In this document: positions 45,439 through 54,584 of the stretch, piece after piece
How the letters are laid out: each line of letters starts with the position of its first letter
How positions within the stretch are numbered: position 1 is the first letter of the stretch
Source of the DNA: Elusimicrobia bacterium GWA2_69_24
GTDB taxonomy: Bacteria > Elusimicrobiota > Elusimicrobia > UBA1565
DNA: 64,000 nt
Assembly: GCA_001799695.1 (NCBI GenBank)
Contig: MGTY01000095.1
Location: 1 to 64,000 of the forward strand
Reading direction: 5' to 3'
Notes under the pieces: generated by a model
Seen by the model: only the letters and a program-made list of their open reading frames with translations
What the model was told of the DNA's origin: nothing
Database searches by the model: none
Made by a program: the position numbers and the translations under genes

Positions 45439-46503
45439 ATGGCCCAAGCGACCGAAGTCGACCTCAAAGTGCTGCTGACCGACACCTGCAACCGGGGCGG
45501 GTCGGACCTCCACCTGCTCCACGGCTACCCCCCCATCCAGCGCGTCGCCTGCGACGTCGTCCCGATGCCGGGCCAACCCACTCTCACGACGGATACCATT
45601 TGGAAGCTCGTGTCGGAGCACTTCGAGGATTACCACAAGGAGACCTTCAAGAAGGAGTGCCGCGTGAACATCTCCTTCACCGTGGACGGCGTGGGACGCT
45701 TCCGGATGAACGTGGCCAAGGCCCAGGGCACGGTCAGCGCCGCCATCCGGGCCATCCCCAACAAGATCTATCCCCTCTCGGCGCTCGGCCTGCCGCCCAT
45801 CGTCGGGACCCTCACCCAGAAGCGCAAGGGCATCATCTTCATCACCGGAGCGACCGGCTCGGGCAAGAGCACGACCATGGCCGCCATGATGGACCACATC
45901 AACAAGGTCGGCGATCCGGGGAAGATCGTGACCATCGAAGACCCCATCGAGTCCCTTTTCGCCCCCCACAACTGCTTCTTCCTGCAGCGCGAGATCGGGG
46001 TGGACACCCCCACCTTCGAGATGGGCATCCAGGACGCCCTGCGCCAGGACCCGGACATCCTCTGCATCGGGGAGCTCCGCTCGGCGGAGTCCATCACCGC
46101 CGCCCTGACCGCGGCGGAGACCGGGCACCTGGTGCTCACGACCCTGCACACCCCCGACGCGGCCAAGACCGCCCAGCGCATCATCAGCATGTTCCCGGGG
46201 GACGAGCAGGAGACCGTGCGGGACCTGCTCTGCACGACGCTGGAGGCGGTCATCAGCCAGGACCTGCTCCCGCGCGCGGACAAGAAGGGGATGGTCCTCG
46301 CCATCGAGGTGCTGCTGGCCACGCCCGCGGTGCGCCAGCTCCTCAAGAAAGGGGACCTCTCCCAGGTCTACGACATCCTGCAGACCGGCACGAGCCTGGG
46401 GATGATCTCGAAGGACGCCTCCATCAAGTCCCTGTTCCAGCGCCAGGTCATCACGCGCGAGACCGCGCTGTCCGCGATGCGCAACCCGCAGCTCATCTCC
46501 TGA
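45439..46503 (+). CDS. PilT/PilU-like twitching-motility ATPase
   Basis: 354 aa; 'GIIFITGATGSGKSTTMAAMMDHIN', 'QDALRQDPDILCIGELRSAESITAALTAAETGHLVLTTLHT'. Confidence 0.92.
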   Translation: MAQATEVDLKVLLTDTCNRGGSDLHLLHGYPPIQRVACDVVPMPGQPTLTTDTIWKLVSEHFEDYHKETFKKECRVNISFTVDGVGRFRMNVAKAQGTVSAAIRAIPNKIYPLSALGLPPIVGTLTQKRKGIIFITGATGSGKSTTMAAMMDHINKVGDPGKIVTIEDPIESLFAPHNCFFLQREIGVDTPTFEMGIQDALRQDPDILCIGELRSAESITAALTAAETGHLVLTTLHTPDAAKTAQRIISMFPGDEQETVRDLLCTTLEAVISQDLLPRADKKGMVLAIEVLLATPAVRQLLKKGDLSQVYDILQTGTSLGMISKDASIKSLFQRQVITRETALSAMRNPQLIS

Positions 46504-46506
46504 CGC

Positions 46507-47595
46507 GTGGGCATGCGGCCTAAGACCTCCCTGCTCGCCGCGCTCGGCCTGGCCGCTTGCGCCTGGGGCGAGCTCCGCGCCGGCAACGTCACCCACTGCC
46601 CGCAGGGCGCCCGCCCCGCCCGGACGGTCAACCCGATCCAGCCGTGGGCCTGCATCCTGTCCGACGAGCGTTACCAGGACGGGATCGACTGTCCGGCCGG
46701 CAGCCGCTCGATCACCACCTCCAACGCCCAGGACCCCTTCAAGTGCGCGGTGGACGGCCTCACCTTGACCCCGCCCCGGGGCATCTGCCCCCCCGGAGAG
46801 CAGCCCATCCCCTCGACCGACCCGGGAAGGGCCTTCGATTGCGAACGCGTGGGGAAGGGCTTCTCCAGCGGGCCGCGCTGCCCGCGCGGGACCCGCCCCC
46901 TGCCGACGCCGGGGGCCCTGCAGGCCTTCAAGTGCGTGGCCGGGGAGGGGACCCGAGACGCCAGCCCCATGCTCCAGCCCCGCTTCGACCAGCCCAAGAT
47001 CAAGACCGGAGGCGACGCTGCGAAGCCCCCCCCACGCAAGAAGACGGCCCCCCGGGGCGAATGCCCGGAGGGCACCACCAAGATCCTGACGGAGAACCCG
47101 TTCGAACCCGTGCAGTGCCTCTCCTCCGACTCCACCAAGCGCCTGAAGCGCTTGCGCTATCGCAGCTTCAAGGTCCAAGGCCAGCTGAGCTTCCAGTATC
47201 CGGACGGCTGGCACCTGACCGACGCCTGGAAGGACGAGCAGCCCTCGATCTACATCATGCTCGACACGGAACGGGACGGCAAGCCCGTCAGCCTATCCAT
47301 AAACCGGCACATGCGCAAGGACGCCGACTTCGCCGACCTCGAGACCCGCATCTGGCGGGAGCAGGACTGGCACGGCTTCAAGCGGGTGGGGAAGACCGAG
47401 GTGTCCGGGCGCTCCGCCACGCTCCTGTCGGTCAAGGGCGAGTCCGACCTGGTCTTCGTCCCCATCGTGAACGGCTACCTCGCCATCGCCTTCAGTTCCC
47501 CCACGGACCTCTATGAGGTCTACTCCCCGGCCTTCCGCCGCCTGCTGGACACGCTCAACCTCGTCGAGAACGACGAGCCGGTGACCACTCCATAA
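46507..47595 (+). CDS. Secreted protein with five CPxG...(P/A)FxC modules and a PsbP/DUF1795-like C-terminal domain
   Basis: CPQGARPARTVNPIQPWAC, CPAGSRSITTSNAQDPFKC, CPPGEQPIPSTDPGRAFDC, CPRGTRPLPTPGALQAFKC, CPEGTTKILTENPFEPVQC; then 'GQLSFQYPDGWHLTDAW'. Confidence 0.75.
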   Translation: MGMRPKTSLLAALGLAACAWGELRAGNVTHCPQGARPARTVNPIQPWACILSDERYQDGIDCPAGSRSITTSNAQDPFKCAVDGLTLTPPRGICPPGEQPIPSTDPGRAFDCERVGKGFSSGPRCPRGTRPLPTPGALQAFKCVAGEGTRDASPMLQPRFDQPKIKTGGDAAKPPPRKKTAPRGECPEGTTKILTENPFEPVQCLSSDSTKRLKRLRYRSFKVQGQLSFQYPDGWHLTDAWKDEQPSIYIMLDTERDGKPVSLSINRHMRKDADFADLETRIWREQDWHGFKRVGKTEVSGRSATLLSVKGESDLVFVPIVNGYLAIAFSSPTDLYEVYSPAFRRLLDTLNLVENDEPVTTP

Positions 47596-47681
47596 GGCCC
47601 ACGCCCGCGAGGGCCGTTTGCCCGCCGCGGCGGGGACTTCCGGCCCAGGGGCCGACCCCGGATCCCGGGCATCCTTCGGAT

Positions 47682-49637
47682 ATGCGCTCCACGGTCTCCG
47701 CCCTGATAGCGGCCTCCCTGCTGTGGGTGAACGGTCCCCTGCCGGCCTGGGGCAGCGTCGTCGTCCGGAACGCGGCTCCGGCGGCCGTCGGCAGCATCTC
47801 GGGAGCCCAGGCCGGTGCGCTGGCCGTCCTGCAGGGGCCGCTCGCCCCGGACCTCACCCCCGGCGCCGGCTCCGGGATCCTCTCCGCGGGATCCGGGTCC
47901 GTGCTGCTCAGCCCCGCGGCGCCCGCATGGACCCCGGGCTCGCCCCGCTCCGCCGCCGCCCCTCGCGCGGCCCTGGCTGCGCCGTCCGCCGCCGCGACGC
48001 CCGCCCTCCCCGTCTCCCGCCGCTCCCGGACCGCCGTGGCCCCGGAGACCGCGCCCGAGGCGGGCCGCGAGGAGCCGGGGGGGGCGGTGACCTCGGGCGC
48101 CGCGGGGGCGTCACTGCACCGCTTCGAGAAGTCCCGGGAGACCAAGGAGACGCGCGGCCCCTGCCGCTATGGACCGGCAGCGACCGTGCAAGAGGATGTT
48201 CTCCGTACGCACGGCCGCAGCGAGGACCCGGCCGTCGAGTCCTCCCGGCTGGGGACCCTGTTCGACGGGAACACGGTGCGCAAGTTGGAGGAAGGGACTC
48301 CCGTCGAGACCGCGCCCGAGACCGGCGCCCTCCGCAAGACCGCGCTTAGGCTGGTCGCGGGCAAGGACGTCGCCGGCCGCGCCGCCGCGACAGCCCCGAC
48401 CCAGCCGGGCACGAAGGAAGACCAAGGGAAGCTTCCCGGCTCGTACTACCTCTACCTGGTGGGACAGATCCTCTACGCCCTGGGACAGGAAGCATCGACC
48501 CTCATCGCCCCCCTCTACGCCTACGCCCAGCAGGGGCTCGCCTTCGCCGTGGCGGGCCAGGTGGTGGACCTGGTCTCCATCATCCCCGGGAGCATGCTGG
48601 GGGGCTGGCTGGTGAAGAAGTTCGGGTCCAAGAAGGTGTACCTGGCCGCCAACCTCGTGCATGCCGTCTCCTTCCTCTCCGTGCCCCTGGCCTTCCTGGC
48701 GACGGGGTCTTTCTCGACCGTGCACTTCATGGTCTTCAAGGTCCTCTCGGGCCTCATCTACGGGACCCTGCGGGGAGTCGCCGAGAAGGAGATCGCGCCG
48801 CGGATCGTCGGGCAGGAGAATATGGACCGCCTCAAGAAGGCGGGCTCCATGTTCTACGCCGCCTTCGAGGTCGCCGAGCTCACGGCGGCCATCGTGACCA
48901 CGGCCCTCATCGCCTCCATGGGCCTCAACGGCTCCTCCCTGATCATGGGGCTGGTCATGCTGACCAGCGTCATCCCCATCTCCTTCATCAAGTTCCGCAG
49001 CCAGGGCCCGGTGGACGACTCCGACGGCGAGGCCGGCACCGAGAAGAAGCTGCCCCTGGCGCTGTACCTGCCTTTCATCTTCTCGGTCTGCGTCCACATC
49101 CTGCTCTACCAGTTCCTGGCCCCCTTCTTCGCCCTGGAGCTCTTCCACGCCGAAGCGCTCACCGCGCAGCTGATCGGCTTCTACACTTTCGGGAGCCTGG
49201 CCGTGGCCCTGCTCATGACCTACCTGCCCAAGCTCTCCGCGAAGCTCTCCGAGCGGGGCTGGTCCGCCGTGGGGATCCTCTCGGCCCTGGCGTTCCTCTG
49301 GGGCACCCTGGCCCTGCAGATCCCCGCGCTGACCCTGGGCCTGGCGGCCGTCCTGGGAGTCGGCCTCACCGGCATGCAGATCCAGTGGCGGGCGGTCTAT
49401 CAGAAGCGCCTGGCGATGGAGGTCCAGCCCAACGTCTTCAAATGGCTGAGCATCGGAGGCATCCTCGCCGCGCTCATCCCCTCCGCCGTGATCCAGGCCG
49501 GGATGCTCCTCTCGGTACCCATGCCCTTCCTGCTGACCTTGGTCGCCGCGGGCCTGACCGCCGCGGCGCTGGGCGTGCCCCTGGCGCTCAAGCTGTGGCA
49601 GCGCCTGCGCGGGACCAAGGACCGGAAACCTGCGTAA
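47682..49637 (+). CDS. MFS-type transporter with ~250-aa N-terminal signal/low-complexity leader
   Basis: 651 aa; leader 'MRSTVSALIAASLLWVNGPLPAWGSVVVRNAAPAAVG...'; MFS helices from 'YYLYLVGQILYALGQEASTLIAPLYAYA' onward. Confidence 0.8.
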   Translation: MRSTVSALIAASLLWVNGPLPAWGSVVVRNAAPAAVGSISGAQAGALAVLQGPLAPDLTPGAGSGILSAGSGSVLLSPAAPAWTPGSPRSAAAPRAALAAPSAAATPALPVSRRSRTAVAPETAPEAGREEPGGAVTSGAAGASLHRFEKSRETKETRGPCRYGPAATVQEDVLRTHGRSEDPAVESSRLGTLFDGNTVRKLEEGTPVETAPETGALRKTALRLVAGKDVAGRAAATAPTQPGTKEDQGKLPGSYYLYLVGQILYALGQEASTLIAPLYAYAQQGLAFAVAGQVVDLVSIIPGSMLGGWLVKKFGSKKVYLAANLVHAVSFLSVPLAFLATGSFSTVHFMVFKVLSGLIYGTLRGVAEKEIAPRIVGQENMDRLKKAGSMFYAAFEVAELTAAIVTTALIASMGLNGSSLIMGLVMLTSVIPISFIKFRSQGPVDDSDGEAGTEKKLPLALYLPFIFSVCVHILLYQFLAPFFALELFHAEALTAQLIGFYTFGSLAVALLMTYLPKLSAKLSERGWSAVGILSALAFLWGTLALQIPALTLGLAAVLGVGLTGMQIQWRAVYQKRLAMEVQPNVFKWLSIGGILAALIPSAVIQAGMLLSVPMPFLLTLVAAGLTAAALGVPLALKLWQRLRGTKDRKPA

Positions 49638-49654
49638 TTTAGTACCTTGGCGTC

Positions 49655-50188
49655 GTGAGCGGAATCCTCCGCCGGGCGCTGCTGCCGCTGGCGGCCGCGG
49701 CCCTGGCCGCCTGCCAGGCCAGCCTCCCCTACCAGGGACACCCCAAGTTCTCCTTCGAATATCCGGAGGGCTGGGCGGGGCCCAGCGCCATCGACGACGG
49801 AGTCCGCTTCCAGACCCCCGACGGCGCCGTCTGCCTCGAGGCCGCCTATCATCCGGCGGGCACCAAGGCCTACCGGACCCCGGGCGACTTCAGGCGGACC
49901 ATGCGGGAGCAGGGGACGACCGCCGACAGCCACATCATCGAAGAAGTGAAGCTCGCCACCGGGACGGCCTATCAGGTCCTCTTCACGACGCATGAATACG
50001 ATCCGCGCTATCTGCTCGGGGCCAAGAAGGAGGTCCTCACCACCGCCCTGCTCATGGCTCCGGACCGCGACGGGATCTTCGTCATGCGCCTCCAGGCGCC
50101 GCGGCGGACCTTCGGACGCGTCCTGCGGCACTGGCGTCACGCGCTGAAGACCCTCGCACTCGAGCCGCCCGCCCTGGCGACCCCCTGA
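49655..50188 (+). CDS. Putative lipoprotein, PsbP/DUF1795-like
   Basis: 177 aa, GTG start; lipobox 'LAAC'; 'FSFEYPEGWAGPS'. Confidence 0.65.
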   Translation: MSGILRRALLPLAAAALAACQASLPYQGHPKFSFEYPEGWAGPSAIDDGVRFQTPDGAVCLEAAYHPAGTKAYRTPGDFRRTMREQGTTADSHIIEEVKLATGTAYQVLFTTHEYDPRYLLGAKKEVLTTALLMAPDRDGIFVMRLQAPRRTFGRVLRHWRHALKTLALEPPALATP

Positions 50189-50212
50189 CGGGAAAATGTT
50201 ATATTCATCGGA

Positions 50213-50830
50213 ATGGAAGAGTCGGCCGGGCTCGGACGCCGGATCAAGCGCTATCTCCTGACGGGCATCATCATCCTCGCGCCCATCAGCGTGACGCTGA
50301 TCCTCCTTCTGTGGTTCGTCTCCCTGGTGGACTACGTGGTGGGGCCCATCATCGTGGCCCTCATCGGCTACCGCATCCCCGGCCTCGGCCTCATCACCGC
50401 CTTCTTCGTGGTCTTCCTGACCGGGTTCCTGAGCACCAACATCCTGGGACGGCAGCTCCTGTTCGTGGTCGAGGAGCTCTTCCTGCACATCCCGGTCCTC
50501 AACTTCCTGTACCGGACCGCCAAGCAGATGACCGAGGCCTTCTCCTCCCGGGACAAGATGCCGTTCAAGAGCCTGGTGATGATCGAGCACCCGGGCCCCG
50601 GGGTGCGCAAGTTCGGGTTCCTGACCAACCACGTGCGTCTGGAGGCTGCGGGCGGCCCGGGAGAGGAAGTCGCGGTCGTCTATGTGCCCACCAACCACCT
50701 GTATCTCGGGGAGATCGTCCTGGTGCAGGCCGACAAGGTGACGGAGATGGGGCTGACGGGACCGGAAGGCATCCAGTTCTTCCTTTCCGCCGGGGCTTCC
50801 CTGCCCCGGGTCCTTACAAAGCGATGTTGA
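50213..50830 (+). CDS. DUF502 family membrane protein
   Basis: 205 aa; 'RIKRYLLTGIIILAPISVTLILLLWF', 'FLTGFLSTNILGRQLLFVVEELFLHIPVLNFLYRTAKQ'. Confidence 0.88.
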   Translation: MEESAGLGRRIKRYLLTGIIILAPISVTLILLLWFVSLVDYVVGPIIVALIGYRIPGLGLITAFFVVFLTGFLSTNILGRQLLFVVEELFLHIPVLNFLYRTAKQMTEAFSSRDKMPFKSLVMIEHPGPGVRKFGFLTNHVRLEAAGGPGEEVAVVYVPTNHLYLGEIVLVQADKVTEMGLTGPEGIQFFLSAGASLPRVLTKRC

Positions 50831-52463
50831 GGGTCAGCGAAGTCCGGTTGTCCCGGTAATCGAAATCGTCGGCGAAGCGCGAGTGGCGCTGGAGCCGCTG
50901 GTAGGACAACCCGACGTTCAGCCAGGGCCGTATCTTGTAGGCGAGGCCCGCGCTCCCGGAATAGACGTCGTCGCGCCGATTGGCCGTCTTCCCGCCCCGG
51001 GTCGAGGCCTCCGGATAGCGGTCGGTCTCGAAGCTCCCGTCCGCGGTCAGGCGCAGCTTCCGGTAGTCGTGGGTCGCCCCCAGGCCGAGGCTCGACGCGA
51101 CGTAGTAGCGGTTGCGCGCCGCGTCGAAGGTGGTCTCCTGCACGCTGCGGGCGGCCGAGAAGCGCAGGTCCGTCCGGCGCGCCAGCTTGTAGCCCAGCCG
51201 GATGGAGGTCAGCAGGTTGACGATCTCCTTGTCCCCCCCCGCGGGTGCGGCGTCGTAGCGCCGGAACTGCAGGTCCGCCTGGGCCCGCCCGGTGAGCTTG
51301 GAGGTGAGCCGGCCGTCGATGCCCGCTCCGGCCGAGTGGGACTTGGAATGGTTCTGCGCCCCGGCGGAATAGTGGATGGCCTCCCGGCGGTAGGCCAGGA
51401 AGAGCCGGGTCTTGGGCTGCAGCCGGATCCCGGCCTCGAACCCCGCGGAGAGCTCGTAGCGGTTCAAGGACGAGGCCAGGGCGTCGTTGAGGTAGCGGTG
51501 CATCCGGTGGCGCCCGTCCAGGCCGAACACGAAGAGCCGGCTGCGCGCCACGGAGACCCGGCCGCCGACCTCGTTCTCGAAGCGCCGCTGGCGGGCGACC
51601 AGCTCGCTGAACGCCGGGTCCTCCGTGTTCTTGTAGGAGTCCCACACGCGCCAGTCCGTCCCCCGCCGGCCGGTCTGGGCGTAGGCCAGGTCCACGTACT
51701 GGTCCACCGCGTTGTTGGCGCGGGGCTGGGATGTGTAATTCACCAGTTTGGCCTTGTAGTCGAGCTCCAGCCGCTGGCGGCGGCTGAAGGGCATGGCGAG
51801 CTTGGACCCGAGGACGTTGGTGGTGATCCAGGAGCCGCGCACGCCGCCGCCCACCCGGCTTCCGTCGGCCTTGTCCGGGGGCACGAGGTAGATGTTGTCG
51901 TCGTAGGTCTGGGTGAGGCCGTAGTAGGGGTGCAGGTCGATCACGTAGCGCATGTCCGGGGTCTTGAACTCGGCAAGCTTGGACACGCCGGCGGCGATGG
52001 CCTGGAGGGGGTCCCATTCCTTCGCGACCGCGGCCGGGGGCGCCGGGACCGCGGGGGCTCCGGTGACCTTGCCCGCGTCCGGGCCGGTGAGGGCCATGAT
52101 GCGGCCGGCCGTCGCGGCCGCCGCGGCTCCGGAGGGCGGAGTCACCGGCATTTCTCCGGAGTGGACCAGGACCTCGGCCCGGCCGTCGGAAAGCAGGTAG
52201 GTGAAGCTGTCGCCCTGGTCCGCGCGCAATGTGGTCCCGCCCGAGAGGAGGGTCGCGTCGCCCTGGAGCACGGTCACCTGGACGCCGCGGGGGATGGCGT
52301 AGCCGGGGAGGTCGGGCTTGAGATGGATGAGCTGTCCGCCCACCTGCAGGTCGAGGGTATCCTGGAAGCCGATCACCAGGAGCGCCGGCCCGTCGACGGG
52401 CGGCTGGGCGGACGCCGCGCCCGGGGCGGTCAGGAGAGCGAGAGCGAGGCCGAGTCTGTTCAT
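50814..52463 (-). CDS. FecR-like domain + outer-membrane beta-barrel protein
   Basis: 549 aa; signal peptide, N-term beta-rich 'LLVIGFQDTLDLQVGGQLIHLKPDL...VTVLQGDATLLSGG', C-term amphipathic strands '...YRDNRTSLTLNIAL'. Confidence 0.7.
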   Translation of the reverse strand: MNRLGLALALLTAPGAASAQPPVDGPALLVIGFQDTLDLQVGGQLIHLKPDLPGYAIPRGVQVTVLQGDATLLSGGTTLRADQGDSFTYLLSDGRAEVLVHSGEMPVTPPSGAAAAATAGRIMALTGPDAGKVTGAPAVPAPPAAVAKEWDPLQAIAAGVSKLAEFKTPDMRYVIDLHPYYGLTQTYDDNIYLVPPDKADGSRVGGGVRGSWITTNVLGSKLAMPFSRRQRLELDYKAKLVNYTSQPRANNAVDQYVDLAYAQTGRRGTDWRVWDSYKNTEDPAFSELVARQRRFENEVGGRVSVARSRLFVFGLDGRHRMHRYLNDALASSLNRYELSAGFEAGIRLQPKTRLFLAYRREAIHYSAGAQNHSKSHSAGAGIDGRLTSKLTGRAQADLQFRRYDAAPAGGDKEIVNLLTSIRLGYKLARRTDLRFSAARSVQETTFDAARNRYYVASSLGLGATHDYRKLRLTADGSFETDRYPEASTRGGKTANRRDDVYSGSAGLAYKIRPWLNVGLSYQRLQRHSRFADDFDYRDNRTSLTLNIAL

Positions 52464-53335
52464 CGCACGAAGGCCGGCACCACCAGTTTCTGTCCCGGGG
52501 TCAATTCCCCGCCTCTCTGGAGCCGTTCGCGGTTGGCTTCATAGAGTTCGCTCCAACGGTCCGCTTCGCCGTACACCTTGATGGCGATGCTGCGCAGCGT
52601 CTCTCCGGGCTGGACCACATGGATCCCCACCTCGGAGGCCTCCGACTGCGGTCCCTTCTCTAAGGATACCCGATCCTGCATGGCCTTTTCCAATTGGTCG
52701 AGCCGGCGCTTGGCCTGCTCCGCCTCCTGTTTGGCCTTGAGCGCCTCTTCCTTCACCATGGCCAGGTCGCGCTGCACGAATTCGGCCGGAACCTGAGCGG
52801 CGGCCGAAGACGGAACGGCGCCCACCGGGGCCGGGGCCGGGGCCGGGGCGGCTGGAGCGGGGACCGGAGCCGGCGCCGCGACGGGGACCGTGATGGGGGC
52901 GGCGGCAGGGGTCGGAGCCGGAGCGACGACCGGAGCCGTCGCCGGCGCGACGCCGACCGGCGGAGCCGCGGGCGCGCCGGAAACCGAGGATTCCCGCACC
53001 GTGGCGGACCAGCCCGTCCCGGGCGGGGGCTCGATGCCGAACCGGTGCGAGCGGCCCGCCAGCCCCTCCGGGAGCGGCAGGCGGTCGCCCATGACGGCGG
53101 AGAACTCCCCGTTCTGGACGGCGACGTAGCGCCCCTCCTCCCAGAGCAGGCTGCCCGCGCCGCCGGCGTCCCAGACCCGGAAGAAGAGCAGGAAGGTCCC
53201 GTTCTGGGGACGCCCGGCGCCGTCCTTCAGCTCGCCGCGGCACTGCAGGAGTTCCGCCCGCAGGGGAGCCGCCAGCAGGACCAAGGCGAGGACCCAGAAG
53301 CCGCAACGCGGAGCGCCGGGAAGCCGGGTTCTCAT
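52460..53335 (-). CDS. LysM-domain exported protein with Pro/Ala/Val-rich linker
   Basis: 291 aa; 'EVGIHVVQPGETLRSIAIKVYGEADRWSELYEANRERLQRGGELTPGQKLVVP'. Confidence 0.85.
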   Translation of the reverse strand: MRTRLPGAPRCGFWVLALVLLAAPLRAELLQCRGELKDGAGRPQNGTFLLFFRVWDAGGAGSLLWEEGRYVAVQNGEFSAVMGDRLPLPEGLAGRSHRFGIEPPPGTGWSATVRESSVSGAPAAPPVGVAPATAPVVAPAPTPAAAPITVPVAAPAPVPAPAAPAPAPAPVGAVPSSAAAQVPAEFVQRDLAMVKEEALKAKQEAEQAKRRLDQLEKAMQDRVSLEKGPQSEASEVGIHVVQPGETLRSIAIKVYGEADRWSELYEANRERLQRGGELTPGQKLVVPAFVR

Positions 53336-54582
53336 TGCAGGTCCCTCCTGATGTTCTCGACGAAGGCGGCGATGGGCCGGGAGTAGATGCTTCCTTCGCC
53401 GTCGCGCCCCAGCCAGGCGACGTCGCGGGTCAGGGTGAAGGCGGAGAGCGACGCCGGCCCGCGGTCCAGGAGCGGGAGGCTGTAGACCGCCAGGACCCGG
53501 AGCTTGGAATCGAGACGGTGACGGTACAGGAGACGGGTCTCCGAGTCGGTGGACCAGAAGAAGGAATCGTCCTTGAACATCGAGGCCGGCGAGCGGCCCG
53601 GCGCCAGATAGTTCTCCAGCACGGTCATCCCGGCCTTGGCCTCATGCCGGTAGAAGCGTCCGGTGCTGGAATCGCTGGACCAGAGATGCTGTCCGTCCCA
53701 ATACAGGCCGGAGGGGTTCGGCCCGGGGCTGGATAGGCTGCGCACGAGGCTGAAGCGTTCGTCCAGGCGCCGCACCTCGATGGTCCGCCTCCAGGAGTCG
53801 CACACGAAGAGGTTCTCATCGGAGACCGCGAGGCCGGTGATGTGGCTCCCCGGCAGGCGGACCGAGCGCACCGGTTCGAGGCGTCCGCCCCGCACGGCGT
53901 ATTCCTGGACGGATTGCGCGAGCCAGTCCGCGACGAAGAGGCGCTCGCCCCGCCAGACCAGCCCCGTGGGGTGCTCGTTAAGGATGGGATAGTCCCGCCC
54001 CTGCAGGCGGTACTGCTTGGACCAGAAGAATCCGAGGGCCGCCAGGCACACGGTCAGCAGGACGACGGCGGGCAGCCAGCGCAGGAGCGGCCCTTCCGGA
54101 GCCGGAGCCGGGGGCGACGCGACCAGGGCGCCGGGACGGGGAGGCTCCGCGGCCGACAACTCCCCGCCGCGGAGCTTCAGCGCCAGCCGGCGGCCGAGGA
54201 CTCCCACCGGCTCGGGGAGTTTGCCGCCATGCACGATCCGCTCCACCGTGTCCAGGAGCTCCTGGTTGCTGAAGGGCTTGGCCAGATAGTGCGCGGCCCC
54301 CAGCTGCATGACCTCCACGGCCGACTCCACGCTCCCGTACCCCGTCACCATGATGACCGGGGTCCGGCGGTCGGTCTCGCGCAGGGTCCGGAGTATCTGG
54401 AGGCCGTCCATCCCCGGCAGACGCATGTCCAGCAGGACGACGTCCGCGCCCTCCCGGGCCAGGAACTCCAGTCCCGTCGGGCCGTCCGCGGCCTCGAAGA
54501 CCTGATGCCCGTTGCGGCTGAGGACGTTGGACAGCGCCATGCGCATGTCCGCTTCGTCGTCGACCACCAGGATGCGCGCCAT
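53332..54582 (-). CDS. Response-regulator receiver + TM + beta-propeller-like periplasmic domain
   Basis: 416 aa from MARILVVDDEADMRMALSNVL; phospho-Asp 'VVLLDMRLPGMDG'; TM 'WLPAVVLLTVCLAALGFFW'; repeats 'GLVWRGERLFVADWLAQSV', 'GLAVSDENLFVCDSW', 'GLYWDGQHLWSSDS'. Confidence 0.8.
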   Translation of the reverse strand: MARILVVDDEADMRMALSNVLSRNGHQVFEAADGPTGLEFLAREGADVVLLDMRLPGMDGLQILRTLRETDRRTPVIMVTGYGSVESAVEVMQLGAAHYLAKPFSNQELLDTVERIVHGGKLPEPVGVLGRRLALKLRGGELSAAEPPRPGALVASPPAPAPEGPLLRWLPAVVLLTVCLAALGFFWSKQYRLQGRDYPILNEHPTGLVWRGERLFVADWLAQSVQEYAVRGGRLEPVRSVRLPGSHITGLAVSDENLFVCDSWRRTIEVRRLDERFSLVRSLSSPGPNPSGLYWDGQHLWSSDSSTGRFYRHEAKAGMTVLENYLAPGRSPASMFKDDSFFWSTDSETRLLYRHRLDSKLRVLAVYSLPLLDRGPASLSAFTLTRDVAWLGRDGEGSIYSRPIAAFVENIRRDLQ

Positions 54583-54584
54583 TT

